Shown here piece by piece: positions 33,380 to 41,779 of a DNA stretch of 64,000 bases. The position numbers were made by a program, and so were the translations under genes. Each line of letters starts with the position of its first letter. The first letter of the stretch is position 1. Source of the DNA: Brachybacterium aquaticum. GTDB lineage: Bacteria; Actinomycetota; Actinomycetes; Actinomycetales; Dermabacteraceae. Location of the stretch: assembly GCF_014204755.1 (NCBI RefSeq), contig NZ_JACHLZ010000001.1, forward strand, positions 2,790,001 to 2,854,000. The letters run 5' to 3'. The notes beneath the pieces were generated by a model. It was not told where the DNA came from and did not search any database. It saw only the letters and a list, made by a program, of their open reading frames with translations.

Positions 33380-34754
33380 TGAATCCGCCCCCTCCGGTGC
33401 CGGCCATGTCTTTGAACCGCGAGTAGTGCCCCTCGAAGGCGACGGGGATCGTCTTGGTCGCACCGTTGCGGTGCTTGGCCACGATCAGGTCGGCCTCGCC
33501 GGCGCGCGCGGACTCCTTCTCGTAGTAGTCCTCGCGGTGGATCAGGAGGATGACGTCGGCGTCCTGCTCGATCGAGCCGGACTCGCGCAGGTCGCTCATC
33601 ATCGGGGTCTTGTCGGTGCGCTGCTCGCTGCCTCGGTTCAGCTGCGAGATCGCGATGACCGGCACGTCGATCTCCTTGGCCAGCAGCTTCAGGGCTCGGG
33701 AGAACTCCGAGACCTCCTGCTGGCGGGACTCGACCTTCTTGCCCGAGCTCATCAGCTGCAGGTAGTCGATGACCACGAGCTTGAGGTCGTGCTTCTGCTT
33801 GAGCCGGCGGCACTTCGCCCGGATCTCCATCAGCGACATGTTCGCCGAGTCGTCCATGAACAGCGGCGCATCGGCGATGCGGCTCATCGCCCGCGCCATC
33901 GACTGCCAGTCACGGTCGTCCATCGAGCCGTCGCGCATGCGGTTCATCGGCACCTGCGACTCGGCCGAGAGCAGACGCATCGTGATCTCGGTCTTGTCCA
34001 TCTCCAGGGAGAAGATGACCGAGGTCAGGCCGTTGTGGATCGAGGCGGAGCGCAGCACGTCCATGCCGAGGGTCGTCTTGCCCATGGCGGGGCGTCCCGC
34101 GAAGATGATCATCTGCCCGCCGTGGAGGCCCTGGGTGAGCTCGTCGAGCTCCGCGAAACCGGTGGGCACGCCCGTGACCTGGCCGCCGCGGTTCTGGGTC
34201 GCCTCGATGGCGTTGAGGGTCTCGTCGATCACCTCGCCCAGCGGCAGGAAGTCCTCGCTCTGGCCCCGCTCGGTGACCGCGTAGATCTGGGCCTGGGCCT
34301 CGTTGATGACCTCGTCCACCTCGCCGCCGTCGGCCGCGAAGCCGAGCTGGACGATGCGGGTGCCCGCCTCGACGAGGCGACGCAGCTGGGCGCGCTCGAC
34401 GACGATCTCGGCGTAGAAGCCGGCGTTCGCGGCGGTGGGGACCATGTCGATGAGGTCGGCGAGATAGGCGCCCCCGCCCACGCGCTGCAGCTCGCCGCGC
34501 TTGGAGAGCTCGTCGGAGACGGTGACGAGGTCCGCCGGCTCGCCGCGACCGTACAGGTCGATGATCGCCTCGTAGATCATCTCGTGGGCGGGGCGATAGA
34601 AGTCGTTGCCGCGCACGGTCTCGACGACGTCCGCGATCGCGTCCTTGGAAAGCATCATGCCGCCCAGCACGCCGCGCTCGGCGTTGAGGTCCTGGGGCGG
34701 GGTGCGCTCCAGGCCGCGGTCGGGTCCGGCTTCGAAGGCCTCGGTGGAAGTCAC
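33372..34754 (-). CDS. dnaB: Replicative DNA helicase DnaB
   Basis: Hexameric 5'-3' helicase that unwinds DNA at the replication fork; 460 residues. The N-terminal domain begins ERTPPQDLNAERGVLGGMMLS. The RecA-like domain has Walker A GRPAMGKTT, Walker B LVVIDYLQLMSS, and the DnaB motifs SLEMDKTEITMRLLSAES, IAISQLNRGSEQR and LRESGSIEQDADVILLIHRE. No intein is present. GTG 34754 is chosen because -10 TACACT ends 6 bp upstream (leaderless) and homology starts there. The ArsD-like gene overlaps its end. Confidence 0.97.
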   Translation of the reverse strand: MTSTEAFEAGPDRGLERTPPQDLNAERGVLGGMMLSKDAIADVVETVRGNDFYRPAHEMIYEAIIDLYGRGEPADLVTVSDELSKRGELQRVGGGAYLADLIDMVPTAANAGFYAEIVVERAQLRRLVEAGTRIVQLGFAADGGEVDEVINEAQAQIYAVTERGQSEDFLPLGEVIDETLNAIEATQNRGGQVTGVPTGFAELDELTQGLHGGQMIIFAGRPAMGKTTLGMDVLRSASIHNGLTSVIFSLEMDKTEITMRLLSAESQVPMNRMRDGSMDDRDWQSMARAMSRIADAPLFMDDSANMSLMEIRAKCRRLKQKHDLKLVVIDYLQLMSSGKKVESRQQEVSEFSRALKLLAKEIDVPVIAISQLNRGSEQRTDKTPMMSDLRESGSIEQDADVILLIHREDYYEKESARAGEADLIVAKHRNGATKTIPVAFEGHYSRFKDMAGTGGGGFSG

Positions 34755-34760
34755 CGACCC

Positions 34761-34766
34761 AGTGTA
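34761..34766 (-). promoter_or_regulatory. -10 box TACACT for leaderless dnaB
   Basis: On the minus strand TACACT ends 6 bp before GTG 34754; no ribosome-binding site intervenes. Confidence 0.6.
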
Positions 34767-34870
34767 GGAAGCCCGGCGCGCGCTCGGGACGTGATCCTTC
34801 TCCGCTGGGGACGGCAGGCCGGTGGGGAGGGCCGGTCGCGCGGGCACCTCGGGGGCGAGCGGGCGCCCCG

Positions 34871-35305
34871 GCCGCCCGCGTCGTCCTCGGCGTCGCCTTC
34901 ATCGCCCACGGCTACCAGAAGCTCGCCGTCTTCGGCCTCGCCGGGGCGACCGAGGCCTTCCGGGGCATGGGCGTGCCCGCGCCCGAGCTCACCGCCCCCG
35001 CCATCTCCGTGATCGAACTGGTCGGCGGCATCGCGCTCGTCCTCGACGCATTCACGGGCATCGCCGGCGTCGTCCTCGCGCTCGAGATGCTCGTCGCAGC
35101 GCTGCTGATCCACGTGCCCGCCGGCATCTACATCGAGAACGGCGGCTGGGAGCTCGTCGGCGCGCTCGGCGCCGGCGCCCTGCTCGTCGCCGCCTTCGGC
35201 GCCGGTCGCTTCTCGGTCGACTCCGTGCTGCGCGGTCGGCGGGGCGCTCGCAGCGCCGCGGCCGCGGAGCGCCCCGCGGCCGAGCGCGAGCCCGTCTCCG
35301 CCTGA
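34871..35305 (+). pseudogene. DoxX-family membrane protein, 5' end unresolved
   Basis: The DoxX body is clear: first helix RVVLGVAFIAHGYQKLAVFG, then FRGMGVPAPELTAPAISVIELVGGIALVLDAF (quoted in part), two more helices and a charged tail. The frame has no ATG, GTG or TTG before the first helix; upstream codons run on without a start into the dnaB promoter. The first in-frame ATG (34967) would remove helix 1. Either the 5' end was deleted beside dnaB or a frameshift separates it from GTG 34822 or GTG 34791. DoxX proteins are small quinone- or thiol-related membrane proteins. Confidence 0.6.
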
Positions 35306-35372
35306 GCCGCGCCGGGCGCCGTCGGCGGGCGCGAGCCGCCCACCGGAGCGCCCCGAGTCGATCGACGCAGCC

Positions 35373-35422
35373 GTGCGCTCCCACGGTCGATGCATGCCCG
35401 CGCATCCACCGTGAGAGCGCAC
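35373..35422. repeat. Long hairpin element D (two mismatches)
   Basis: Arms 35373-35393 and 35402-35422 pair over 21 positions with two mismatches around an 8-nt loop. It sits between the DoxX-like gene and the next promoter; probably the terminator of the former. Confidence 0.65.
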
Positions 35423-35457
35423 TGCTGTCCGGGGCGGCCGCCTCCACCTCGCATCAC

Positions 35458-35520
35458 TTGACATCAGGCAGTGCACCATTAGTACAGTGCCGTCAGACAC
35501 CGATCCACTGGTGCACTGCC
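35458..35520 (+). promoter_or_regulatory. Promoter and paired operator of the membrane protein-PadR operon
   Basis: TTGACA (35458-35463) and TACAGT (35483-35488; 19-bp spacing). GGCAGTGCACC (35467-35477) lies in the spacer and its exact inverse GGTGCACTGCC (35510-35520) lies downstream of the start point. Two sites 32 bp apart could allow looping or two-dimer binding by the PadR-type regulator of this operon (inference). Confidence 0.6.
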
Positions 35521-35539
35521 GAGGACAAGGAGCCCCGTC

Positions 35540-36034
35540 ATGACCGCAGAGTCCGCCACCTCGCCCACCCCCGTCGGCCCGCCCTCACCGGCACGCGCGG
35601 CCGCCGCGACCGACGACCTCGTCGCCCGGGCCCACCGGAGCCTGCTGCCCCTCGCGCTCGGCCTGATCGCGGCGAACCTCGTGCTGCATCTGGTCATCGC
35701 CCTCGCGGGCAACCGGATCACCGTCCTCACCACCCTGCCCCTGGTGGTGATCGCCCTCGGCGTCGCGGCCTACCTGGCCACGCGCGGGCGCGCGCTCGGC
35801 CGGCTGCGCTACGGGCGGCTCGTCGCGCACGTGCTGTGCTTCCTGACGGTGACCGCGGGCTACCAGCTGCACCTGACCGTGCTGGCCGTCCTCGGCGCTG
35901 CCCCGCCGAGCGACGGGACCCTGGACCCGTGGCTCGGTCCCGCACTGGTGATGCCGGCGCTCTGGGGTCTCGGCCTGCTCATGCATGCCGTCGGCGCCGT
36001 GCTGGACCGCGGCTTCGAGGCGCCCCGGGCATGA
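35540..36034 (+). CDS. Four-helix membrane protein, unknown function
   Basis: 164 residues: a polar N-terminus, then helices around 38-60 (LPLALGLIAANLVLHLVIAL), 66-84, 96-120 (VAHVLCFLTVTAGYQLHLTV) and 132-152. No family recognised. AAGGAG precedes ATG 35540. It is followed with ATGA overlap by a PadR-type regulator, so it is probably the regulator's target or sensor, as with other PadR-membrane protein pairs. Confidence 0.7.
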   Translation: MTAESATSPTPVGPPSPARAAAATDDLVARAHRSLLPLALGLIAANLVLHLVIALAGNRITVLTTLPLVVIALGVAAYLATRGRALGRLRYGRLVAHVLCFLTVTAGYQLHLTVLAVLGAAPPSDGTLDPWLGPALVMPALWGLGLLMHAVGAVLDRGFEAPRA

Positions 36035-36387
36035 GCGCCGATCCGACGCCCCCCGTCCTGTCCTCGGAGGACGCCGAGTGGGCGCAAGAGCTCGCGAGCT
36101 CCTGGGTCGAGGTCTACAAGAAGTCGGCGACCACCCTCGCGCTGCTGCGGATCATCCGCGAGCACGGGCCGATCGCCGCCGCGGGTATCGCCCCGCTGGT
36201 GCTCGAGGCGACCGGGTGGACCCTCACCGAGAGCGGCCTCTACCGCACCCTGCGACGTCTCGCCGACTCCGGCGTGCTGAGCGCCCGGAAGGTCGACGTG
36301 GCCCGCACCGGGGCGAAGCGCCAGGACTTCGCGCTCACCCCGGTGGGGGCCGAGTACCTGCGCCGCATCGAGGCGGAGCTGATCTGA
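36031..36387 (+). CDS. PadR-type winged-helix regulator
   Basis: 118 residues: SATTLALLRIIREHGPIAAAGI, LEATGWTLTESGLYRTLRRLADSGVL (quoted in part) and a wing before the stop form a PadR/MarR-like winged helix. The short length and single C-terminal helix suit PadR subfamily 2. It overlaps the membrane-protein gene (ATGA). It probably binds the paired GGCAGTGCACC sites in the operon promoter. Confidence 0.75.
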   Translation: MSADPTPPVLSSEDAEWAQELASSWVEVYKKSATTLALLRIIREHGPIAAAGIAPLVLEATGWTLTESGLYRTLRRLADSGVLSARKVDVARTGAKRQDFALTPVGAEYLRRIEAELI

Positions 36388-36399
36388 GGATCTCCCGCC

Positions 36400-37578
36400 T
36401 CACCGGTCCCGGAACACGACCAGGCGCTGCACCAGGTAGCTGAGCACGAACAGCAGCAGGTCGGCGGTCAGCTTCGCGACCAGCAGCGACTCTCCGAGGG
36501 CGAGCAGTGCGTCGACGACCAGCACGCCGCCGGCGAGCACCCCGGCGGCGAGCGCCGCGTAGCGCAGCAGCGAGCGCCCCAGCGGGACGCGCCGGCCCTC
36601 CCGGAACACGAGGTGCCGATTGGCGGTGAAGTTCCCGGCTGCGCTCAGGACGCGGGCGAGGACGAGGGCGAGCCAGGCCGGCGCGCCGAGCGCCGCCAGA
36701 CCCAGGAACAGTGCGGTGTCCACGGCGAAGGAGCCCAGGCCTGTGGCCGCGAAGGCCAGCACGGGGCCCAGCACGCGCCCCGAGTCCCGCAGCGGCCGGA
36801 AGTGGCTGCTCGCGTTGTCCTCGATGTACACGGTCGAGATCGGCACCTGGTGCAGGGCGATCCCGGCGCGGGCCGCGGCGACCAGCTGGACGTACTCGTA
36901 CTCGTAGCGGTCCCCCGGCAGCGTGGTGGACCACGCCAGCAGGCTCGACGGCACCCCGCGCAGCCCCGTCTGGGTGTCCTCGAGGCGCACCCCCGACACC
37001 GCCCGGAAGGCGGCGGCGCTCACGGCGTTGCCGAGCCGGGAGCGCAGCGGGACCGCTCCACGGTCCGCGGTGCGGACGCCGAGCACGATCGCCGGATCCG
37101 CTCCGGCGGCGGTGCGGGCGTCCAGGACCTCGCGCACCTGCAGCACATCGGCGAGGCGGTGCTGGCCGTCGGCATCGGCCGTGACCACGCCCGCCCCGGG
37201 GAACCGGGAGGCGACCAGTGAGAATCCCCGGCGCAGCGCGGCCCCCTTGCCCTGGTTCACCGGGAGGTGGAGCACCACGGCGCCGAGCAGCTCGCAGCGG
37301 TCGAAGGTGACGGCGGACCGCTCGGGCGAGCCGTCGTCGACGATCACGGTCCCGACGCCGGCCGTGCGGAGCTCCCGGACCAGGTCCACCAGCTCAGGGC
37401 CCGGGTCCAGAGCGGGTATCAGCACCACGGCGCCGCCGGCGCGGGAGGCGGTCGCACCCCCGGGCACGGGGATGGCGGAGGCGCCAGGGACGACAGGGGC
37501 GGCGGGAGCGGCGGGAGCGGACTCGGCGACAGCGGACTGGACGGGGCGGCGGGCAGGCAGCAGGCTCATCGCGATCAC
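36400..37578 (-). CDS. GT2 glycosyltransferase fused to a GtrA-like membrane domain
   Basis: 392 residues. Residues 45-260 are a family 2 glycosyltransferase with VVLIPALDPGPELVDLV, nucleotide site VDDGSPER and metal site TADADGQHRLADV (DxD). Residues 265-392 carry four membrane helices of the GtrA family, thought to flip polyprenyl-linked sugars. The fusion suggests transfer of a sugar to undecaprenyl phosphate and its delivery across the membrane for surface decoration. GTG 37578 overlaps the previous stop (GTGA); ATG 37569 is an alternative. Second gene of the leftward arm of the surface cassette. Confidence 0.85.
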   Translation of the reverse strand: MIAMSLLPARRPVQSAVAESAPAAPAAPVVPGASAIPVPGGATASRAGGAVVLIPALDPGPELVDLVRELRTAGVGTVIVDDGSPERSAVTFDRCELLGAVVLHLPVNQGKGAALRRGFSLVASRFPGAGVVTADADGQHRLADVLQVREVLDARTAAGADPAIVLGVRTADRGAVPLRSRLGNAVSAAAFRAVSGVRLEDTQTGLRGVPSSLLAWSTTLPGDRYEYEYVQLVAAARAGIALHQVPISTVYIEDNASSHFRPLRDSGRVLGPVLAFAATGLGSFAVDTALFLGLAALGAPAWLALVLARVLSAAGNFTANRHLVFREGRRVPLGRSLLRYAALAAGVLAGGVLVVDALLALGESLLVAKLTADLLLFVLSYLVQRLVVFRDR

Positions 37579-38579
37579 CCGGCCACGTAGAGGATGTCGC
37601 TGGTGGCGCGCTCGCCGCCGTTGGACGGCTGGGTGACGACCTCCCCGTCGAAGATCATCACCGAGGAGCCGCCGCCGTCGAGGTTGTAGCCCGTGGTGCA
37701 GCCGAGGCCCGAGAGGATCTCGCCGAGCTCGGGCAGGGTCGCACCGCGTGAGTAGCCCTCGTCACGGCCGTCGACCACCAGGAGGACGAGGTGGTTGTCG
37801 CCGATCACGCCGATGGCGGTGCGGGGCTGGCTCCCCTGGATCGAATGGTTGCCGATGTTGGTGTCGACCTCGACGTCCTCGATGCCGTCCGGCACCGCGC
37901 CGTCGAGCAGCACGGCCGGGCCGAAGCTGAGTGTCTGCCACACGCCCTCGGCGAGCAGCTGCTCGGCGCCGGTGGCGGTCTCGTCGTACACCTCGATCCG
38001 ACCGTCGTCGTAGAACGCGAGGCCGTCGCGGGCGGGCTCGTCGCGGTAGATCACGCCGTTGCGGATCTCGATGCCGGTGTCGCGGAAGCCGTAATAGTCG
38101 CCGTTGATCGCGAGCACCGCATCGTGGGCGGCGGCGATCGCGCTGGGCTCCTCGGTGATGTTCTGCCCGAACTCGTCGTCGGCGAAGGCGGAGCGCAGCA
38201 CGGTGGCGTCGGTGACCTCGACCTCCGCCGCGTACCAGGTGATGGTGTCGCTGCCGGTGCCGGTGGAGGTGCTCGTCATCGTGATGGTGGTGGTCGAGGA
38301 GGTGTACCCGGTGGAGGTGACGCTGCCGTCCGTGGCGACTGCGGCGACCGACTCGGAGGTGCCGGCGGCCTGCTCCGCGGCGGAGATGCTGGAGACCTGG
38401 ACCTTCTCCCTGAGGAAGCGGTCGTAGGCCCAGGCGGCGGAGCCTCCGGTCCCGGCGAGGACGGCGACGCCGCCGCCGAGCAGGGCGCGCCGGGAGAGGC
38501 GCCGACCATGGCGGGACGGGGCGGGACCGTGTGGTGGGGCGGTCGTCGGGCGGGGCGGGGTGTCGGAGGTCGTGTCCAT
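37575..38579 (-). CDS. Phosphodiester glycosidase (NAGPA-domain) membrane-anchored protein
   Basis: 334 residues. Twin-arginine-like SRRALLGG leads into a membrane anchor, so the enzyme is outside the cell. A Thr/Ser-rich spacer is followed by the NAGPA domain: AINGDYYGFRDTGIEIRNGV, VLLVVDGRDEGYSRGATLPEL (quoted in part) and GYNLDGGGSSVMIFDG, all hallmarks. The family removes sugars held by phosphodiester links, as in the mammalian uncovering enzyme, and bacterial members act on phosphate-linked surface polymers. The gene is divergent from the DUF4956-VTC operon 180 bp away and coupled to the GT2-GtrA gene. Confidence 0.85.
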   Translation of the reverse strand: MDTTSDTPPRPTTAPPHGPAPSRHGRRLSRRALLGGGVAVLAGTGGSAAWAYDRFLREKVQVSSISAAEQAAGTSESVAAVATDGSVTSTGYTSSTTTITMTSTSTGTGSDTITWYAAEVEVTDATVLRSAFADDEFGQNITEEPSAIAAAHDAVLAINGDYYGFRDTGIEIRNGVIYRDEPARDGLAFYDDGRIEVYDETATGAEQLLAEGVWQTLSFGPAVLLDGAVPDGIEDVEVDTNIGNHSIQGSQPRTAIGVIGDNHLVLLVVDGRDEGYSRGATLPELGEILSGLGCTTGYNLDGGGSSVMIFDGEVVTQPSNGGERATSDILYVAG

Positions 38580-38758
38580 GGCCGGAAGCCTCGGCGGTGC
38601 CCCTGTGCCAGGGACGCGGGGCGAGCTGTGCAGGCTCTGTGTTCGCTCCCGTCCACCTGCCGTTCACCTCACATAGATCCGCGACAGGGCGGACATAGGG
38701 AATTCCTAGGGGCCGACCGGAGGCTTCGAGCATCACCCCCGATCCCGAGGAGCCCGGC

Positions 38759-39415
38759 ATGTCCTTGTCCACACTCTCCCTCTACGCCCTCGACCTGGTC
38801 GCCGCCGCGATCCTGGTGTTCGGCATCTACTGGCCCCGCCATCGGCGTCGCGACCTGGTGGTCGCGTTCCTCGGGATCCACGTGGGGGTGCTGGCCGTGG
38901 CGGCGCTGCTGGCCGGCTCCGCCGTCACCGCGGGCCTCGGGCTGGGTCTGTTCGGCGTGCTGTCCATCATCCGCCTGCGCTCGGACGAGCTGGCTCAGCA
39001 CGAGATCGCCTACTACTTCGCGGTGCTCGCGCTGGGACTGGTCTCCGGGCTCTCCACGAGCGCGACGCCGCTCTCGATCGGCTTCATCGTGCTGATCGTG
39101 GGGACCATGGCGATCGTGGATCATCCGCGGCTGCTCGGCGCCCACCGTCGCCAGCTGGTGGTGGTCGACCGGGCCCTGACCGACGAGACCGCCCTGCGCG
39201 CGCACCTCGAGGAGATGCTCGCAGCCGACGTCTCGGCCCTCTCCGTCCAGCGCCTGGACACCGTCTCCGACACCACGGTGGTGGACGTGCGCTTCCGGCT
39301 GCGCGAGCGCCGGCACGACCCCCTCTCCGCGGGGTCGGCCACGTCGGGCGCCGTCCCGCAGGAGGCGGTCGTCCCGCGTGCCGCCTCGGGCGCCGTCCCG
39401 GTGACGGTCCGATGA
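38759..39415 (+). CDS. DUF4956 membrane protein
   Basis: 218 residues with four membrane helices in the first 130 (YALDLVAAAILVFGIYW, LVVAFLGIHVGVLAVAALL) and a conserved loop GLFGVLSIIRLRSDELAQHE, the DUF4956 signature. A soluble C-terminal domain (VDHPRLLGAHRRQLVVVDRA) follows. DUF4956 proteins are consistently encoded next to VTC-domain proteins, as here (ATGA overlap), and may form the membrane part of a VTC complex. Function not established. Confidence 0.82.
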   Translation: MSLSTLSLYALDLVAAAILVFGIYWPRHRRRDLVVAFLGIHVGVLAVAALLAGSAVTAGLGLGLFGVLSIIRLRSDELAQHEIAYYFAVLALGLVSGLSTSATPLSIGFIVLIVGTMAIVDHPRLLGAHRRQLVVVDRALTDETALRAHLEEMLAADVSALSVQRLDTVSDTTVVDVRFRLRERRHDPLSAGSATSGAVPQEAVVPRAASGAVPVTVR

Positions 39416-40233
39416 GCGCGCACCGCGCGTCCGCCGCCCTTCCCAGGGCGGGCGGCCAGGAGATCAGCGGGCTCGGAGCGCTCCCCGGGATCGGCCTGGA
39501 GGAGATCACGGAGCGGGCAGGCCTGATGACCCGCGTGGACCGCAAGTACGTGCTCCCCCGCGAGGAGGTCGGCACCCTGCTCGCAGCAGCCGGCGGGGAC
39601 CTGCGGGTGCTCGAGATCGACGGTCGACGCCGCTTCTCCTACCGCTCCCTCTACTACGACACGCCCGACCTCACCGCCTACCGGGCCGCCGCGACCGGTC
39701 GCCGCCGGCGCTGGAAGGTGCGCCGCCGGGACTACCTCGACACGGGCACGTCGTTCCTCGAGGTCAAGACCCGCACCGGTCGCGGCGAATCCGCCAAGCT
39801 GCGGCTGCCGCTCCCGGCCGACGGGAGCGGGGCGGGCCCGGCCGCCGGGCGCCCCCTGTCCGGGGCGGGGCTCGAGCACGTGCGCACCACCCTGCTGGAC
39901 GCCGGATGCGCCGCCCCCGCGCAGCCGCTGGTGCCGGTGCTCGCCACCACCTACGCGCGCACCACTGTGCTGATCGCCGCCGAGGACGCCCGCCTCACCC
40001 TCGACGACTCGCTGTCCTGGATCGCCGCCGACGGACAGATGCTGCACCTGGACGGCGAGGTGGTGGTCGAGACCAAGGCCGGCACGCGCCCGGGCCGCGT
40101 GGACCGGGCGCTGTGGCGGGCGGGCCACCGCCCGCAGCGGCTCTCGAAGTACGCCACCGGCCTCGCACTCCTGGACGACTCCCTGTCCGCGAACCGCTGG
40201 CACCGCACCCTGCGCGACCTCCCGGTCGCCTGA
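39412..40233 (+). CDS. VTC-domain protein (polyphosphate polymerase-like)
   Basis: 273 residues; a CYTH-like tunnel fold that in yeast Vtc4 makes polyphosphate from ATP. The basic and acidic tunnel residues are visible: MTRVDRKYVLP, YRSLYYDTPDLTAYR, RRRRWKVRRRDY, FLEVKTRTGRGESAKL, VVETKAGTRPGRVDRALW and RLSKYATGLALL. No SPX domain or membrane segment is present, so it probably works with the DUF4956 membrane protein encoded just before it. The product could be polyphosphate or another phosphoanhydride polymer; in this surface cassette the latter deserves attention. Confidence 0.88.
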   Translation: MSAHRASAALPRAGGQEISGLGALPGIGLEEITERAGLMTRVDRKYVLPREEVGTLLAAAGGDLRVLEIDGRRRFSYRSLYYDTPDLTAYRAAATGRRRRWKVRRRDYLDTGTSFLEVKTRTGRGESAKLRLPLPADGSGAGPAAGRPLSGAGLEHVRTTLLDAGCAAPAQPLVPVLATTYARTTVLIAAEDARLTLDDSLSWIAADGQMLHLDGEVVVETKAGTRPGRVDRALWRAGHRPQRLSKYATGLALLDDSLSANRWHRTLRDLPVA

Positions 40234-40336
40234 TCCACAGCTCCGCCCTCCCCCGGACATGGGCCGCGCACAGCGGTCCCCGGGAGGGTGGAACCGTCAC
40301 CCCATCACCACATCACCCCTTCGAGGAAGGCATGCC

Positions 40337-41758
40337 ATGACCCCCACCACCGCTCCCGACTCCCCCACCGGCGGCCGCCGGTCCGCCCGCTCCCGCATGC
40401 GCCGCTGGTCGGCCGCGGCCGTCGCCGGCACGGCCGCCCTGGCCCTGGCCGCATGCGGGGCCGCCACCGCCGTCACCGGTGTCACCGACTCGGGCTCCTC
40501 GACCAGCTCCGGCTCCTCGGCGCAGGTCGCCGAGACCGCCTCGGTCACCAACGACCTGCTCTCCAGCCTCGACCTCACCACTCTCGACACCCATCTCGAC
40601 GAGGACGAACTGAGCTGGGACGCCGCCGATGAGCAGACCATCACGCTGGACGACACCGGATCGAGCTCCACCTCTTCCGCGGTCACCGTCGAGGACGGCG
40701 TCGTCACGATCACCGCCGGCGGCGTGTACCGGGTCTCCGGCGAGCTCACCGACGGACAGCTGGTGATCTCCGCTCCCGACGACGAGACCGTCACCGTGAT
40801 CCTCGACGACGCCTCGATCACCAGCACCACCGGCCCCGGCATCGCCGTGACCAGCGCCGACGAGGTCACCCTGGTCCTCGAGGACGGGACCTCAAACTCG
40901 GTCGCCGATGGCACCGACTACGAGGTCGCCGACGACTCGACACCGGTCGCGGCGATCGCCTCCGCGTCCGACCTCACGATCGCCGGCACCGGCGCCCTCA
41001 CGGTCACCGGCAGCACGAATGACGGCATCTCCACCCGCGACGGGCTCGCGATCACCGGCGGGGACATCACCGTCACCGCCGTGGACGACGCGCTGCGCGG
41101 GAAGGACTACCTCTCCATCAGCGACGGCACCTTCGACCTGACCAGCGGCGGAGACGCCCTGAAGTCCGACAACTACGAGGACGAGGACCGCGGCTGGGTG
41201 CTCGTGACCGGCGGGGAGTTCACGATCCATGCCGGGGACGACGGGATCGACGCCGAGCAGGCCGTCCAGATCACCGGCGGCACCGTGACCATCGAGGAGT
41301 CCGTCGAGGGCATCGAGGCGCAGGACGTCATGATCGAGGGCGGCACCGTCTCGATCACCGCCTCCGACGACGGCATCAACGCCACCGCCGCCACCACCGC
41401 CGAGGAGGCGGCCGCGGAGGAGAGCGCGACCGACACCGCCACCGCGGACGGCGGCATGGGCGGTGGCGGCGAGACCGACGACGGCTCGTGGCTCTCGATC
41501 AGCGGCGGCACCGTCACCGTCGTCGCCGACGTCGACGGGCTGGACTCCAACGGCACCGTCTCCCTGACCGGCGGGGAGGTGACGATCACCAGCGCCGCGA
41601 ACGGCGGCGACTCCCCGGTGGACGCCAACGGCGAGATCACCCTGGACGGCACCGTGCTCACGGCCAACGGCACCGAGATCTCCTCCGCGGACGAGCTCGG
41701 CGGAGGCATGGGCGGCTCCGGCCAGGGCAGCCCCGGCGGCCAGGCCCCGGGACGGTGA
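40337..41758 (+). CDS. Carbohydrate-binding-domain (DUF4353) lipoprotein
   Basis: 473 residues. Lipobox LALAACG (Cys near 38) makes it a surface lipoprotein. From about residue 115 onward it is a parallel beta-helix of repeated turns with the pattern hhhTGGxhxhxAxDDGI (for example ITVTAVDDALRGKDYLSISDGTF, quoted in part; FTIHAGDDGIDAEQAVQITGG), typical of DUF4353 proteins that go with CotH spore-coat-kinase-like and VTC genes. The DD residues of each turn could bind calcium. The tail is GGMGGSGQGSPGG. AGGAAGG precedes ATG 40337. Third gene of the rightward operon; no cotH is present here. Confidence 0.85.
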   Translation: MTPTTAPDSPTGGRRSARSRMRRWSAAAVAGTAALALAACGAATAVTGVTDSGSSTSSGSSAQVAETASVTNDLLSSLDLTTLDTHLDEDELSWDAADEQTITLDDTGSSSTSSAVTVEDGVVTITAGGVYRVSGELTDGQLVISAPDDETVTVILDDASITSTTGPGIAVTSADEVTLVLEDGTSNSVADGTDYEVADDSTPVAAIASASDLTIAGTGALTVTGSTNDGISTRDGLAITGGDITVTAVDDALRGKDYLSISDGTFDLTSGGDALKSDNYEDEDRGWVLVTGGEFTIHAGDDGIDAEQAVQITGGTVTIEESVEGIEAQDVMIEGGTVSITASDDGINATAATTAEEAAAEESATDTATADGGMGGGGETDDGSWLSISGGTVTVVADVDGLDSNGTVSLTGGEVTITSAANGGDSPVDANGEITLDGTVLTANGTEISSADELGGGMGGSGQGSPGGQAPGR

Positions 41759-41779
41759 CCGGGACGGCCGGGCTCGGGA

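Noticed and set aside
37575-38579. Twin-arginine export signal in the NAGPA-domain protein
   Set aside because: Only SRR-A-LLGG is present and the following hydrophobic stretch fits a plain membrane anchor; recorded as anchored, not Tat-exported.
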